DNA of 64,000 bases from Sophora flavescens. Lineage: Eukaryota > Streptophyta > Magnoliopsida > Fabales > Fabaceae. The DNA lies in NCBI GenBank assembly GCA_030762895.1, contig CM061070.1, forward strand, positions 105,797,054 through 105,861,053. Direction: 5' to 3'. Of this stretch, positions 10,530 through 22,260 are shown piece by piece (within the stretch, counting starts at the first letter, position 1; every line of letters starts with the position of its first letter). The notes beneath the pieces were generated by a model. That model did not search any database. It saw only the letters and a program-made list of their open reading frames with translations, and had not been told where the DNA came from. A program made the translations under genes and the position numbers.

Positions 10530-11726
10530 TGGTATCAGGGTGATATCTTCCTTTTGCAAATCACATTGATGAAGATCTCTGCTATTCAGATTTAGAGGAA
10601 GAAGAACATGAATCTGATTCAGAGGAAGAGAACGGCCACGATGAAATCGTTCTCGACAGTTTCTAGTGAGACAATGATCTTGATATGACTCCGGTGATTC
10701 CAATCAGGTCAATCAAGCCAGTAATTGATGAATCCTCCATTAAGATTGGAGAAATCACCTGCTTCCTCGTCACTTTCTGATTACGCTCAATGGAGTTTTC
10801 CTTCCCATTGCCATGGTCATTATGGATCACCATCTTCCAACGAAATGTAAGAACAAGTGATGAAGATCTATTCATCAACACGAGAGGAGGAGGGGGAGGC
10901 TATATACGATCCATTGCCGTCTCGGAATAGTGCGGTAACTCATCATCGCCGTTATCGAGATCGATTCTCCGTCTTAGAATGCCGAGCAATGTTCGTTCGT
11001 CGTCGTGACGCACCTCGACACACGTATGAAGAACCCGAATAGCACCTTCGTCACCGTTGAGGCTGCCTCTGAAACCGCCAAGAATCCCTAACTTGTCACT
11101 GATCTTCACTCCTTCGGTTCTTGTGGCTATAAGATCAAGTTCGATCTTGATGCGAGTTGTCTTGCTCCGATAAATTACGGTTCTGTAAGCACTGCCACTG
11201 ATGACTACATCGTCTTCGATCCTGGTGGAAATCACCACCGTCCACCATCATTAAGAGTAGCGCACCACCATATCTCTTGAGTTTCTTTTGCTATTCTTCT
11301 CATTTTCGTCGTCGGTCGTGGTGGTGGCGTCACCCTCCTTCGAAAACTGCTTTTGACTCTCGTATCTTACTGGCGTCTACGTCACCATCTTCGACCCTGA
11401 CGGAAATTGTCGTCATTCGCTGTTGATCTTCACCGTCGTTCACTCTGCCTTGCATATCGTTAGGGTTCAACTTGGGAAGGGAAAGAATGGAATTGCTGAG
11501 GAATGGAATTTGCTGAGTCTGGAAGCTTGCTGGATTTCCCCTCTTGGGACAGGCCCGTTATCATCACAACTTGGGCTATGCTGCTGTCTTTCTTTTGTTA
11601 TAGTTGTTTTGTAATTTTTTGTAGTTGTTTTGTTTTATTTGTTTTACATGTTGTGGCTGTTTTTTTAGAAGCATGTAAAGCTGTAATTCAAGCAGATTGG
11701 TAATCCACCTATCAGCTTGAGGGGGG

Positions 11727-11926
11727 TAACAGAAGTTATGAATTAGAAGAGTTAGTTACAACCCAATTAGGAGTTAGTTACATAGTCCTATAAATAAGAG
11801 ATTAATGTACACAATTTATCATCTTTTCAATATGATTCCATTTGAAAAATCTTTTTCACTTTCAGGCTTCTAAACACTACTCCTGTGAAGTTGGTCTTCA
11901 TCTCTATGATCCTGTGATTTGTTACA
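11727..11926 (+). repeat. Right LTR of the short non-autonomous element
   Basis: A near-identical copy of the left LTR, preceded by the purine tract at 11718-11726. It ends immediately before the Copia A LTR. Confidence 0.8.
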
Positions 11927-11932
11927 CTTCTA

Positions 11933-13285
11933 TTAAATAACCAAAGTTAACACAAGAATGAGTGTTGAATTGTGTTTACCAATTTTTTAGGAAACTTTAA
12001 AAATTATTTTCGCAGGCATAACAAGCAAAAATAAAGCAACATAAACAAGTTTCTACTATAACCGATCAGATTATAGTACAAGTATTCTTTTCACACCTAG
12101 CATCTCCAGGCTCAACACTTAAACAAGTATTCTTTTCTCACCTAGCCTCTTCTGGTACAACACAACAACTCAGTAAGGAGTAATGGTTTTGTGTAATTAA
12201 TACAACTTACAAATCTTTTAGATAACACTCAGAGAGTGAAATAAATATGAAGTGTGAAAGACTGCGAATTAATATCAAATGATTGAAGAAGTATTCAATG
12301 AAAGAATGAAGAAGTTAATCAAGTGAGTAAATACTTCTTGCGCATAGTTCTTAATGATATTCAACTTCTTGCCTTCATCTTCATGATTTGATCTCTATAA
12401 AGACTTCAATCAATTTATCCGTTTTGGCATAGCTTCAGAAAGTGTTTTCTTTGATTTGAGTTTCTGGAACGCCATTAATGTCAAAGAGTCGTTCTGTGTA
12501 GGCATTAAATGTTTTGGGATGTTGAGTTTTAACAAGGCATTCCAAGAGTACACTTTTGTTATGAGCAGTTGTTATACTAGAGTTATAGCAGCAGACTTCT
12601 TGTACTTGCAGCAGAGAACTTTCCTCTTTCAATGCAACACTCAGTTCATTTTCTGGAAAGTACTTTTACTTTGTACGAGAACAACTAAAAGGTGACTGCT
12701 GTGGTACAGAGGTTGCGTGTTTATTCCTTAAAACCTTGAAACAAACGTTCTTTATTCTTTATCCTTCGTGCTCTTGTCCAGAGGTCTTCGAGATCCTTAA
12801 GGAATGCATCTTATTTGAATAAGGTTGACTTGGACTTCATTCTAACAAACTGACATTTTACCAAGTGTAGCAATGTTTCAAATTCAGACGGGTGCTTGTG
12901 CAGTCCAGAATTAGACGAGTGATATGAGTCAAAACTTAGACGAGTGAGCGAGTCATTCTTAGATGAGTGATCCACTGAGGCTTCTTCAGAATTGTGATTC
13001 TTGCCACATTATCAACTAGATCAGAATCTTGATTGAGCTTTGCTATGTCTGAGTTGACTAGTTTTTAGACCGGTGGTTTTTAGACAAGTCTAAAAACTAC
13101 GTTGTACTAAAAATTAGACGGGTCAGATTTTTAGACGAATAACCTTAAGTCTATTTTCATGCACACTTATCAGACTTATCAGTAATTTCATAATGTTCAA
13201 TATTACCATACTTAATCTATTTGGAATCACCAAAACTTAGAGAATTTACACATTGAATGTGTTTTAGACTTATGAGGTCTCAACA
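11933..13285 (-). mobile_element. 3' LTR of Copia A (minus orientation)
   Basis: On the minus strand it opens TGTTGAGACCTC at 13285 and closes at 11933 with GGTTATTTAA (a mutated ...TTTCA). Next to it, at 13286-13300, is the reverse complement of a polypurine tract (aaaaagggggagaa). The same LTR type recurs at 36791-36995 and 63405-64000. The first part shares the block ataaccaaagttaacacaag with 36794. It carries many TAGACGAGT-like words at 12890-13140. The likely target duplication, ttcta (11928-11932), cannot be matched because the other end lies outside the window. Confidence 0.85.
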
Positions 13286-13716
13286 TTCTCCCCCTTTTTG
13301 ATGATGACAAATAATTTTTCTGATTTTATTGAACATCAAAAAGTAACAGCAGAGATTTTCAAACAGATATAAGTAAGCAAAGTATGCTTTGCTCCCCCTT
13401 AGTTTATGCATCAGATAAAAAACATGTATCAGAGCAAAAACAAGGTATCATATCTAATATTAGAGCCAAAGCAAATTTTTGGAACAGAAGGCATTATTAA
13501 CAGGGTTAAGTTCCAATTTCTGTTAGCTTTTACTTTCACTACCTCCCCCTTTTGGCATCAATCAAAAAGATATATAAAACAGATAAATAAAGAGAGCCAA
13601 AAGTGATCAAAACTTCATCTCATATTATTAAGAGTCAGAAAAAGATTACAAGTGATAAGGACATCACTGACAGTACATTGCATGACTCAGAATAAAAGAA
13701 AACTAAGTCCTAAGAC

Positions 13717-16232
13717 CTAAGAACTAGGGCCTCCTTGGCTTTTGAAGAAAGCTTCCATCATCCTTTGCATTGCTGCTTGCTGAGCTAGCATCTGAGCCTG
13801 AAAAGCAGACTTGTTGTTCTATTCTTTGCATCTTGCCTTTGAATGACAGTTTGTAAACTTGAAGCCATTTCATCAAGCCTCTGATGAGCAACAAGATCAT
13901 AAGATACTATTGGAGCAGTAGAGTATGATGTAGCCAGTGCAGTTGCAGATGCAGATGGAGGAGGAGAACTAGGAGGAGGGTATGAGGTAACTCTTCAGTT
14001 TGAATGTTATCCTCAGGCTGAGGATCCAGGAAGACATTTGTTGACAGAGCTGACATTAATGATAGGAAGTCATTATTTGGATATAATTCTTCAAGAAATC
14101 CATGAATTCTTTCACGGTGAAGAGGAGATTCTACAACAGAAAGAAGAAATTCATAAGATCTCCTAATGAGATTTATGGGAGTAATAGGGGTAGTTGGAGG
14201 GAAATTTAAAACAAAGAAGGAGAAAACCATAAAGAAGGGAGGAATAATGTAAATTGAAGGTGAAAATGGGTAAAGAGCAAAAGCTGGGCTACCTCTAGTG
14301 GGGATGGTTTTCTTATCTTCTTCATCAACCCTAATTGGAGCCACATCTCCAATAGATATCTCTGACTTTCAAGAACTCATGATGAGTTTCAGTGGTGGAC
14401 AACCTTTTTCTATACTTGCACTTGTTGTCATTCAGCTTGATGAGGGAGAACTTATGATCAAGTGGCAAGTTTATGACTTTCTGCTTTTCTCTGAGCACCA
14501 TAGAGTCAGGCATCACCCTGATCTCAGTAGAGGGCTTCACGAAGACATGTGGATTTGGCATCCACCTTACTGATGTCTTCTGCTTCTTGGCTTCACAAGA
14601 TGCCTTTCTGCTTCCAAAGATATAATGACATCCAGATCCTTGCCAAACAGAAAATTGGAACAAGATTCATCTGAAACAGAGAAAGGAGTGGTTCTGGAAG
14701 ATAATTGGTAAGGGCGTAGAGTGGTCAAAGACAATGGGTTATGTCTGGTTTCAGAAATTAAGTATGGGACGACTATTCTTAGAGGAACTTGACATTGGTT
14801 TTTAATGCGGTCAAGGGTTGGTGGTCTAGGTGGAGATGAGGGTATGGTAGGGTTGTTAAAGTACTCAAAAGCATTGAGATCATCATGATGAGTCTCAGAA
14901 GAGTGAGATGACTGTGGTGTGGAAGGTTTAGAGATTTGAGGTTCAATTTCAGACACTTGAAGATGCAGGTAATGGTGATGAAGGTGGTGGAGTTGGGATT
15001 TTGGTAGGGGTTGACTGTTCTGTTTGAGGTGAATGTGTTGAAGCTCTCTGTGGTGAAGATTAGAGAGTTGGAAGCAAAACCAGTTTTCTTTTGGTGACAG
15101 TGGTCCTTTTCTTCTTCGGGATCACACTCTCATCAGGTTGAGACTCCCCCTCAGCTTGTACAACTCTCTTCCTTTTGAACACCTTGGTAATGCTTGGTGC
15201 ATTAGGGACAAAGGCGGATGCAGTAGCAGTTTCTGTAACCTTACCAGGTTCAGCATAATCTTGAAGAACAGAAGCTTCAGCAGCTTCCTAAATAGGGTTT
15301 TCAGCAGTTGCTTGAGCAGAGGACTCATCAACTCTCTTCCTCTTCCTCAACAACTGAGATCTTTCTTCCTCAGCGGGTTCCTCAAAGGGTTCAGCCTTAA
15401 CAATGGGAACACTTAGTCCCTCTTGAACATGTGCAGCAAATGATGATGCTTCGGCATCACAGGATTCAACTATGGGTTCTAGTTGTACCCTCATCAAAGA
15501 CAGCGTCTTTGTAGTTATCTATGTGCTGAGATCAACATGGAAGGCTTTAGTCATGTCCTTCTGAGAGTTTGCCCTGAAGACCCTTGTCATAAGCATGCCA
15601 TAGGGGTATCCACCCTTGCATTTTCCTTTGACAGTCTTCTCCATGTGTCCAAAAATTAAATCCCTGATATCCACCTTGATTCTTTGGACTAAGTGATAGA
15701 TAGCAAATTTTTCTATCTTACTCACGTGATCCCTAGAACCAACTTTAGGAATCACACAATTAATTAAAAGTACATGAAGAAACCTTGCCTTAGGTGTCAG
15801 GTACTTGGCATCAAGACCCTTAGGGCTTGGAACTCCATAAATCACAATGTTGATAGCTTTTTCACCTCCTTGAGTCTTCATCCAGTTCTTATCATACCCA
15901 GCTCCTTCTCTTGGGAACTTGATCACTTCAGAGAGTGACTCATGAGTGATGAAGACGTGGTCATCACCCACATCTCCAGAAATCATAGAGGTTGTGTTGT
16001 CTTTGGTGACCTTACTTGTTTTCCAGAAATCCCTAACCAAAGAAAGGAAAACCTCTTCCACCAGTTGGAAGAATGATAACCATCCAGCATGAGTGATTTC
16101 TAGTTTTACGTCCAGTTCTTTGTGTTTTTGCTCTCAGAAATTGGGGACCTTTCCAGGGTGCACCTTCTTCAGTTATGGTACGGAGATCCCAGACTTCTTA
16201 GCAACATATTCTAGGTAGCTTTTGGGTGCCAT
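13717..16232 (-). pseudogene. Extra 3' ORF of Copia A, plant-transposon-protein-like, broken
   Basis: It lies between pol and the 3' LTR, where SIRE/Maximus-type Copia elements carry an additional ORF. It opens MAPKSYLEYVAKKSGISV at 16232 but meets a stop at once. The best-preserved part (15519-16061) includes VQRIKVDIRDLIFGHM and GYPYGMLMTRVF, the signature of the putative plant transposon protein domain. Then follow a lysine/arginine-rich and proline/serine-rich middle and a glutamine-rich coiled-coil end (AQMLAQQAAMQRMMEAFFK) closing at 13717. Several stops and frameshifts make it non-functional. The same layout appears in Copia B at 41446-43699. Function in the element (env-like or other) is unknown. 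Confidence 0.7.
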
Positions 16233-17158
16233 GGATCCAGAGAGAGGATTTTAGGGTTTTGGAGATGAAAAGGTTTCGAGAGGTTGAAGACGAAGAGAAA
16301 TCAGAGAGAAAGAGATTGTGAGCAAATATTGTGAGTGGGGAAATTTTGAAACGACACGAGTTGCTTTTGTTAAAACACTTGAGTGCTTTTTGCGTTGGGA
16401 ACAAGGAGAGAGGTTATTACCATAAACAGTAATAACTTTTGAAAAGACAGTTGTGAGAAGAAATAGAATGTTTTTTAGAAAAGGAGTGAAATTTTGCGAT
16501 GTACACGTGTCTTAGGCAGGGTTAGTGTAACAGCCTGATTTTAATTATGCTGTTCGACCGGTTAAAATATAATTAATTATATTTTAATTTGAGAGTTAAA
16601 AAGTGTTTTTGAATAAAAAAAATCATATTCATAGTCTACTTTATGGTAGAGGGTTACGGTAAAATTTTAGGTTGAAAATTCAGATGAAAGCCGATCTGCG
16701 TTTTCACTGCCGGTACAAGTTTACTGTACAGAAAACCTAATTTTGACCCGTGAACGAGATAGCTAGTGTTTTTATTATTTTTCCTTCAACTTTGGTTATT
16801 TTGAAAATTTTCGTTCAAAAATAAAATAAAATATTTTATTCGGGCGAAAACGTTGGAAGAATTACGATCGGGCGAAAACGTTGGAAGAATTACGATCGGA
16901 AATGCAACCGGGTACGAAATGGAGCAGAATAGGAGACATAAAAGGCATGAGGTGAGATGAGGGAGTGAGGTGACTCACTAGAGGTATGGCCTAAGCTACC
17001 TCCTAAAAAGTGGTCATGATGGACTTTTTGAAATATATCATATTATATTCTAAAAACATTTTTTTCTCTTTTCTCTTCAACCAAACAAGTCTTAAAGACA
17101 AAACTTGCTCTCCAAGCTCATCCTCTCTCCAAAATTTCGTGCTCCCCTCTCCCTCCTC

Positions 17159-17165
17159 TATATAA
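17159..17165 (+). promoter_or_regulatory. LTR TATA box
   Basis: TATATAA follows a CT-rich stretch and is followed by a CT-rich leader (tcatcttcattctctcattttc), as expected of an LTR promoter. The equivalent position in the solo LTRs also has a TATA box. It is missing from the 3' LTR of this element. Confidence 0.6.
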
Positions 17166-17599
17166 TCATCACTCATCTTCATTCTCTCATTTTCTTCCTC
17201 CATCTTCATACTTCTTCAACTTCTTCCATTTCTTCTTTTTTCAAACACTTAAAGCTTCCATTTTTATTACTCTTTTCCCATTGAGTTCTTCATTAAAGTT
17301 CTTCCTTATACTAAGGGTAATGCTCTCATATGAATCTTTTTGAAAGTTTCATATTTTATTTCTTAGTTTGCTTTATGTGTTCTTTATATGCTTTAAACTT
17401 CTAAAATCTCTCTAAAATGGTAGAAAACTCCTTTTGAGTTGAAATCACTTTCTATAGTCTTGTATTAACTTATATTTTCACATACTAAGAGATTGTGTAA
17501 AACAAAAATATCTACCTATCTCTTCCAATGAAGACCGAATGGTTGCATTTGTGATCTAGGAAGTTTTTGTTTCCACTTTTGGAATATGATCATGTATTT

Positions 17600-18720
17600 G
17601 AGTTTCTAACTATCCATTGATCTTAAATCTATAAATCTTGGAAGTTTTGATAGCTTGTTCCTATGATGGCTGAAAATATGAATAAGTAAGCCTAGGATAC
17701 TATGTTTCAACTTTCCAAGTATGATCATGGATTTAGAACTCTTAATACATTGTGATTCTAAAACTAAGAATTATTGTTAAACAAAGAATATTTTTCCTCA
17801 TCATCCTATGATGGCCGAAACTTAGTGTTTAGGTACTAGGATGTTTGAGTTTTTATATTTCCAAAATGATCATGGACTTAAGCTACATAAGATATTTGGA
17901 TGCTAAGTCTAAGAGATTGGAAAGTTTAAAGATTTCTAACTTGTTTATTCTATGTTATTAAAGCTAGGATGTATTTCAGTTTCAAAGATTATCATGGACT
18001 TGAGCTCCATAAGATATTTGGATGCTAAGTCTAAGAGATTGGAATGTTTAAGTTTCCATTGTTTTCCAAAATGATCATGGACTTGAGCTACATAAGATAT
18101 TTGGATGCTAAGTCTAAGAGATTGGAAAGTTTAAGGATTTCTAACTTGTTTATTCTATGTTATTAAAGCTAGGATGTATTACTTTCATTTTTCCAATATT
18201 ATCATGGAATTGAGCTCCATAAGATATTTGGATGCTAAGTCTAAGAGATTGGAATGTTTAAGTTTCCATTGTTTTCCAAAATGATCATAGACTTGAGCTA
18301 CATAAGATATTTGGATGCTAAGTCTAAGAGATTGGAAAGTTTAAGGATTTCTAACTTGTTTATTCTATGTTATTAAAGCTAGGATGTATTACTTTTATTT
18401 TTCCAAGATGATCATGGACTTGAGCTCCGTAAGATATTTAGATGCTAAGTCTAAGGGATTGGAATGTTTAAATTTCCATTGTTTTCCAAAATGATCATGG
18501 ACTTGAGCTCCATAAGATATTTGGATGCTAAGTCTAATAGATTGAAAAGTTTAAAGATTTATAACCTATAAATCCTATGAAGGCCGAACCTAGAAGGTTA
18601 TGGACCTATGATACTTTGTTCTTATTTTTCCAAAATGATCATGGTTTTGAGCTCCTTAATACATATGGATGCTAAACCTAAGAGATTGGAAAGTTTAGTG
18701 AATGCTAGCCAATTTTACTA
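17600..18720 (+). repeat. LTR minisatellite, alternating 83- and 127-bp units (210-bp higher-order repeat)
   Basis: The landmark atcatggactt (with variants) falls at 17991, 18074, 18201, 18284, 18411 and 18494, giving spacings of 83, 127, 83, 127 and 83. Units share gataaagatatttggatgct-like and taagtctaagagattgg blocks. Looser copies extend from about 17600 to 18720. Confidence 0.85.
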
Positions 18721-19608
18721 GCCTTGGCCGAATACCCTAAGTTTATAACTTAGTGGGATTTTAATTCAACTTTGTTAAGTGATCATTGTTTATGAACTCC
18801 TAACACTTAAGGATCATAAATCCATGAATTGTATAATTTTCGGGAATCTCTAACCCTAAGAACTAGTCTTGGCCGAACCTATACCTTGTGGTTTAGTGTT
18901 CTTGTTTGATTTTAACTTGTGATTTTGTGTTCATAACCTTAGACTTCCATCGCGGAGGAAACGAGGACGTTCGTGGTATACCTCTTCAAGCATCTAATCT
19001 CCTTACCTTCGCAGAAGGTGGAGTTAGTACTTTGTGGTGTGACAACGAGGAGCTTCGTGTTCGGGAGTCCGGTGATAACCCAGGTGGGGGAAAGAACAAA
19101 CCTATCGTCGAAATGGATAAGTAGTAGATTATATAATAATTGTGTAGGGCGACCTAAACTCTACTAGTAGTCGAGTAATCGACAAGACCAAAATCACATT
19201 GGAAACCTTCTCTGAAAAACCAATGACGTTTCGGGGATTGTAGGTTTATTGACATTAAGTTGATCTTTATATTGTTGACGGTTGATTTGATTTTATTACT
19301 TTTATTGAATTGATTTTGTGCTATGTTGGTAATATGGGAATATTTTGATTGATATTGTGTTATGCATGATCTGCCTGGTTTTATTATTATGCTTAGTGGA
19401 TTTTAAGCAACGATATATATGTTGTCTAAGAGATGATTGTTTTGGGTGTGAGGATAATGATGATTTAGAAGTGCCTAACTTAGATGAGGAATGTTAAAGA
19501 GGTGTTATGGTATAGAATATGTGTGAAGTTCTAATGGAAGGTTAAGGCACTAAGATGTTGTTAAAACGGGTTAGTGAGATTCAAGTATAGGTGTTGTTGT
19601 CCACAACC

Positions 19609-19808
19609 GTGTATTGGTAATATAATACACAAGGACAAAAGTGTATTGGTAATATAATACACAAAGACAAAAGTGTATTGGTAATATAATACGCAAGGAC
19701 ATCTGTGTATTAGTAATATAATACACCGTGTATTGGTAATATAATACACGTAAAACACTTTTGTGTATTGGTAATATAATACACCGTGTATTGGTAATAT
19801 AATACACG
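19609..19808 (+). repeat. Palindromic minisatellite, 7 units
   Basis: Each 22-bp unit opens GTGTATTGG and closes TAATACAC, so each can fold on itself. Units are spaced by 0-20 bp linkers such as aaggacaaaa and gtaaaacacttt. The matching array in the 3' LTR has 10 units. Confidence 0.85.
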
Positions 19809-20659
19809 TAAAATCAAGAGTTCTCGCAAGACCACTTCCACCTTAGGGAATGGGGGTGGAACACCTTAACGGGAATGGGGGTGGAACACTTAACGTGAAT
19901 GGAGGTGTGTACTAGGTGGAACATCCTAACGGGAATGAGGGTGTGCCCCGATGCAAATGAGGGATGGTGACGGGAATGGTAGTGGCCACGATAACGTAAA
20001 GACATGGTGACATGATTAGAGAGGTTACGTGTTAGATTTCCTGAGAATAAGGGTAGAGGATGATATATATTGACCTGAGGATGATTTGTTAGTTATGTGT
20101 GTTGATTGTCTATGACAATTACTGTATAATTTACTATGACTCTTTTCCATTTTTTGATGACGGAACTGTTTCTTATCCCCTATGTTTCTGTATTTTTGTG
20201 GGTTACTTTGGTTTATGTTAGAAGACCCGATGGAGGGTTACGTTGCTGAGGAGCTGGACGGAACTCTATGAAACGGAGATTGCTGAGAAGTTGGATGGAA
20301 CTCCTTACGAACCAGACGCTGGGGGTCGAGCTGTGATCCATGGCGATTAGAGTCTAGACATTATGGCCAGTGTGTCTAAGGAGTATTTTTATATTTCCGC
20401 TAAGTACGTCTGTTATTAATTTTATGCCTGTGAGGGATCCTACTGAGAGGATACCCTCAACAGTATTTTGGTATTGTAATGAACAATTAGGTGTGTATTT
20501 ACATATGTTAAAGTTGTTGTGTTTTTAAATTTGCAGAAGTTATGTGATAATTAAATAAGTTTTAATTTTTACGTACTTTTCACGATAAGCACGCGGTTAA
20601 GAATTGATCTAAGAAGGTAATTTATCTAATGACACAAAGAGGCACAGCGGGATGTGTCA

Positions 20660-20849
20660 TTTTGGTATCGGAGCAGTTTGGTTCTAAAACGGACTGTGGG
20701 TTATGTCCGATCAGAATCAAGGACTGCAAGGTTTAGGATGTTGTTACTGGTCGTATCTAGTTGAATCCACATCGGATATTGACTATGCTTAGAAGTTGGG
20801 TAGTGAGTCCGAACGCAATAACTAACATTGGTATGCAGCAGTTGGTAGC
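20660..20849 (+). other. Interior start of the 16526-28824 element, with Met-tRNA type primer site
   Basis: TGGTATCGGAGCAG begins at 20663, next to the LTR end. It resembles the TGGTATCAGAGC primer site used by many plant elements, with A to G at one place. The following sequence (atgtccgatcagaatcaagg) opens a short reading frame that soon stops. It is cut by the nested element at gtagc (20845-20849). Confidence 0.65.
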
Positions 20850-21065
20850 TGATGAGCCTCTGTTTGACTGGTTTTATAACTAGTAAAGACCTTGGCTTTG
20901 TGCTAATTTTATATCATTTTTACCCAAATTAGACTTGATTGTCCTTAAGTAATATTTTGAGTCTGTAAATTGTTTTTTATGTTAATTTAGTTGATTTAGA
21001 GTGAATAAAGTATTTACTTTTATTTTCTATTTTCAGGTAAATAAAATAAAATAAATCTGGAGCCA

Positions 21066-21382
21066 CTCGCCCATGAATGATCTCTCGCCCGCGAGTATTG
21101 CAACCATGAAAAAGTCAGAGACGATCACGGCTTGCCCGTGTTGAAGATCACAGCCGTGGCAATTCTGAAATTGAAGCGTTCGCCTCGCGAGCATTCCTTC
21201 GCCTCGCGAGTCTTGGAAGATCAGAAGCCATCACGGTTTGGGCGTGTTGAATGCCACGGCGTAATGAGTTGGAAGATGAAGAGTTCGCCTCGCGAAGGAT
21301 GTGCTCGCCTCGCGAGAAGACAAAGAGTTGCAGACCTTTCATGTTTTTCGCCTCGCGAGAAGTGCTTCGCCTCGCGAGTACT
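21066..21382 (+). repeat. Array of paired GC-rich palindromes upstream of the LTR TATA box
   Basis: Successive pairs of short palindromes include CTCGCCCGCGAG, TCGCCTCGCGAG (several copies) and the longer, looser tcacggcttgcccgtg/tcacagccgtgg. The two members of a pair lie 6-10 bp apart and pairs are 30-40 bp apart. The array ends 18 bp before TATATAAG. The copy in the 3' LTR is at 25043-25355. Confidence 0.85.
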
Positions 21383-21399
21383 CTGACTCCAGAAACGTG

Positions 21400-21407
21400 T
21401 ATATAAG
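21400..21407 (+). promoter_or_regulatory. LTR TATA box of non-autonomous element 1
   Basis: TATATAAG stands just downstream of the palindrome array; the 3' LTR copy is at 25374-25381. Confidence 0.6.
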
Positions 21408-22146
21408 CAGTCTTAGGCAGAAATGAAGAGAAGTTAGTCAGAGAGTTAGCCAGTTTTGGCTAGTCTTTGATAGTCAGTAGTAGTAGTTTATTTTCCTTCC
21501 TTTTCTTTTATGTTTATTTTTGTAATGGAGAGTTAGTCTCCTAGATTAATCTACTGTAATTGGTTTCTGTTAACACTTGAGGTTCTGTATTCCATGATTA
21601 GTTGCTTTTCTCTTTTCAATGCCATGCTTTGTATGTTTCGTTTGTTATTTCAGTAATGTATGGTGTGGTATTGTTTCATCTCGGTGATGTAATGTTCCTA
21701 TATATAATCGCGTTTGTTATTTCGCGTGTGTTCATTCATGTTCGTTTGTTCATGAGAGCTTAACCCCGTTTGTTATTTCGGGAATAGGAACGTACATCTG
21801 TAGTAGCGGTTTTCGTTTGTTAATTGTTGCTACAACCGGGAGGGGATTAGTATCTGCTTAGGATTTGCATGAACCAATGATAGTGGGAAACTGAAAACAG
21901 TAGGCTAATCGCTTTTGTTTATTTGCTAATTCCTTAAACTGCTTTGCTTCTTTTCTCTGTTTTTATTTTGTTTCCTTTATTTTATTTTAATCTCAAAACC
22001 CCCATTTCTAACTTTTACTAATTTTTCTGTTAATAATAACAACACCTAAAGAGTCCTTGAGAGACGATCCGAGTTGTCGCTCTATACTACATTATTTTTG
22101 TAAACGCTCGTTCTTTTTGGCGCGTGGCGACAGCGCGGTCAAAAAT

Positions 22147-22164
22147 TGGCGCCGTTGCCGGGGA
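22147..22164 (+). other. Primer binding site, tRNA-Asp type
   Basis: TGGCGCCGTTGCCGGGGA, five bases after the LTR end, is complementary to the acceptor and T-arm end of plant tRNA-Asp (GUC). Confidence 0.85.
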
Positions 22165-22260
22165 CTCTGGTTTGTTGTTATTAGCAGAAAATAATTTTTG
22201 TTAAAAAAAAAAAATTCTTTTCTAGTTAGTTTTGTCTGCTTGTCTGGTTGTTTGATTGCC

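Larger units (their letters stand above)
10315..11926 (+). mobile_element. Short non-autonomous LTR retrotransposon
   Basis: Two direct repeats of about 200-215 bp (10315-10529 and 11727-11926) share aagttatgaattagaagag, gttacaacccaattaggagt and gttggtcttcatctctatga. A TGGTATCAGG primer site follows the left LTR at 10530 and a purine run (gagggggg) precedes the right one. The 1.2-kb interior holds no gag or pol, only short ORFs including an acidic one (10580-10665). It therefore depends on another element, probably Copia-like given the Met-tRNA type primer site. A short cttc at both edges may be part of the target duplication. The LTR ends are not perfect TG...CA, so borders are uncertain by a few bases. 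Confidence 0.8.
16526..20659 (+). repeat. 5' LTR (4.1 kb) of the long-LTR Gypsy-like element
   Basis: It contains, in order: the TGTAACAG end, a tandem duplication of about 27 bp at 16848-16893 (absent from the 3' LTR), a TATA box, a minisatellite of alternating 83/127-bp units, a palindromic minisatellite at 19609-19808, G-rich gggaatgggggtgg repeats at 19850-19975, and the TCA end. It is homologous, in opposite orientation, to the solo LTR 29308-33911. Confidence 0.88.
20850..22141 (+). repeat. 5' LTR of non-autonomous element 1
   Basis: 1292 bp. It carries the GC-rich palindrome array at 21066-21382, TATATAAG at 21400-21407, and four dispersed cgtttgttatttc motifs between 21640 and 21820. 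Confidence 0.93.

Noticed and set aside
10900..11238. 112-residue minus ORF in the short LTR element
   Set aside because: Antisense to the element and without gag or pol features; a captured gene could not be supported.
18906..19124. Small ORF also seen in the solo LTR at 31751-31972 (HRGGNE.VR)
   Set aside because: Both LTRs are homologous, so similarity is expected; the frames diverge and end differently, so coding is not supported.
19561..19807. Tyrosine/isoleucine-rich repeat proteins on the minus strand
   Set aside because: Every frame through a tandem repeat is open; it is a minisatellite, also seen at 27542-28004.
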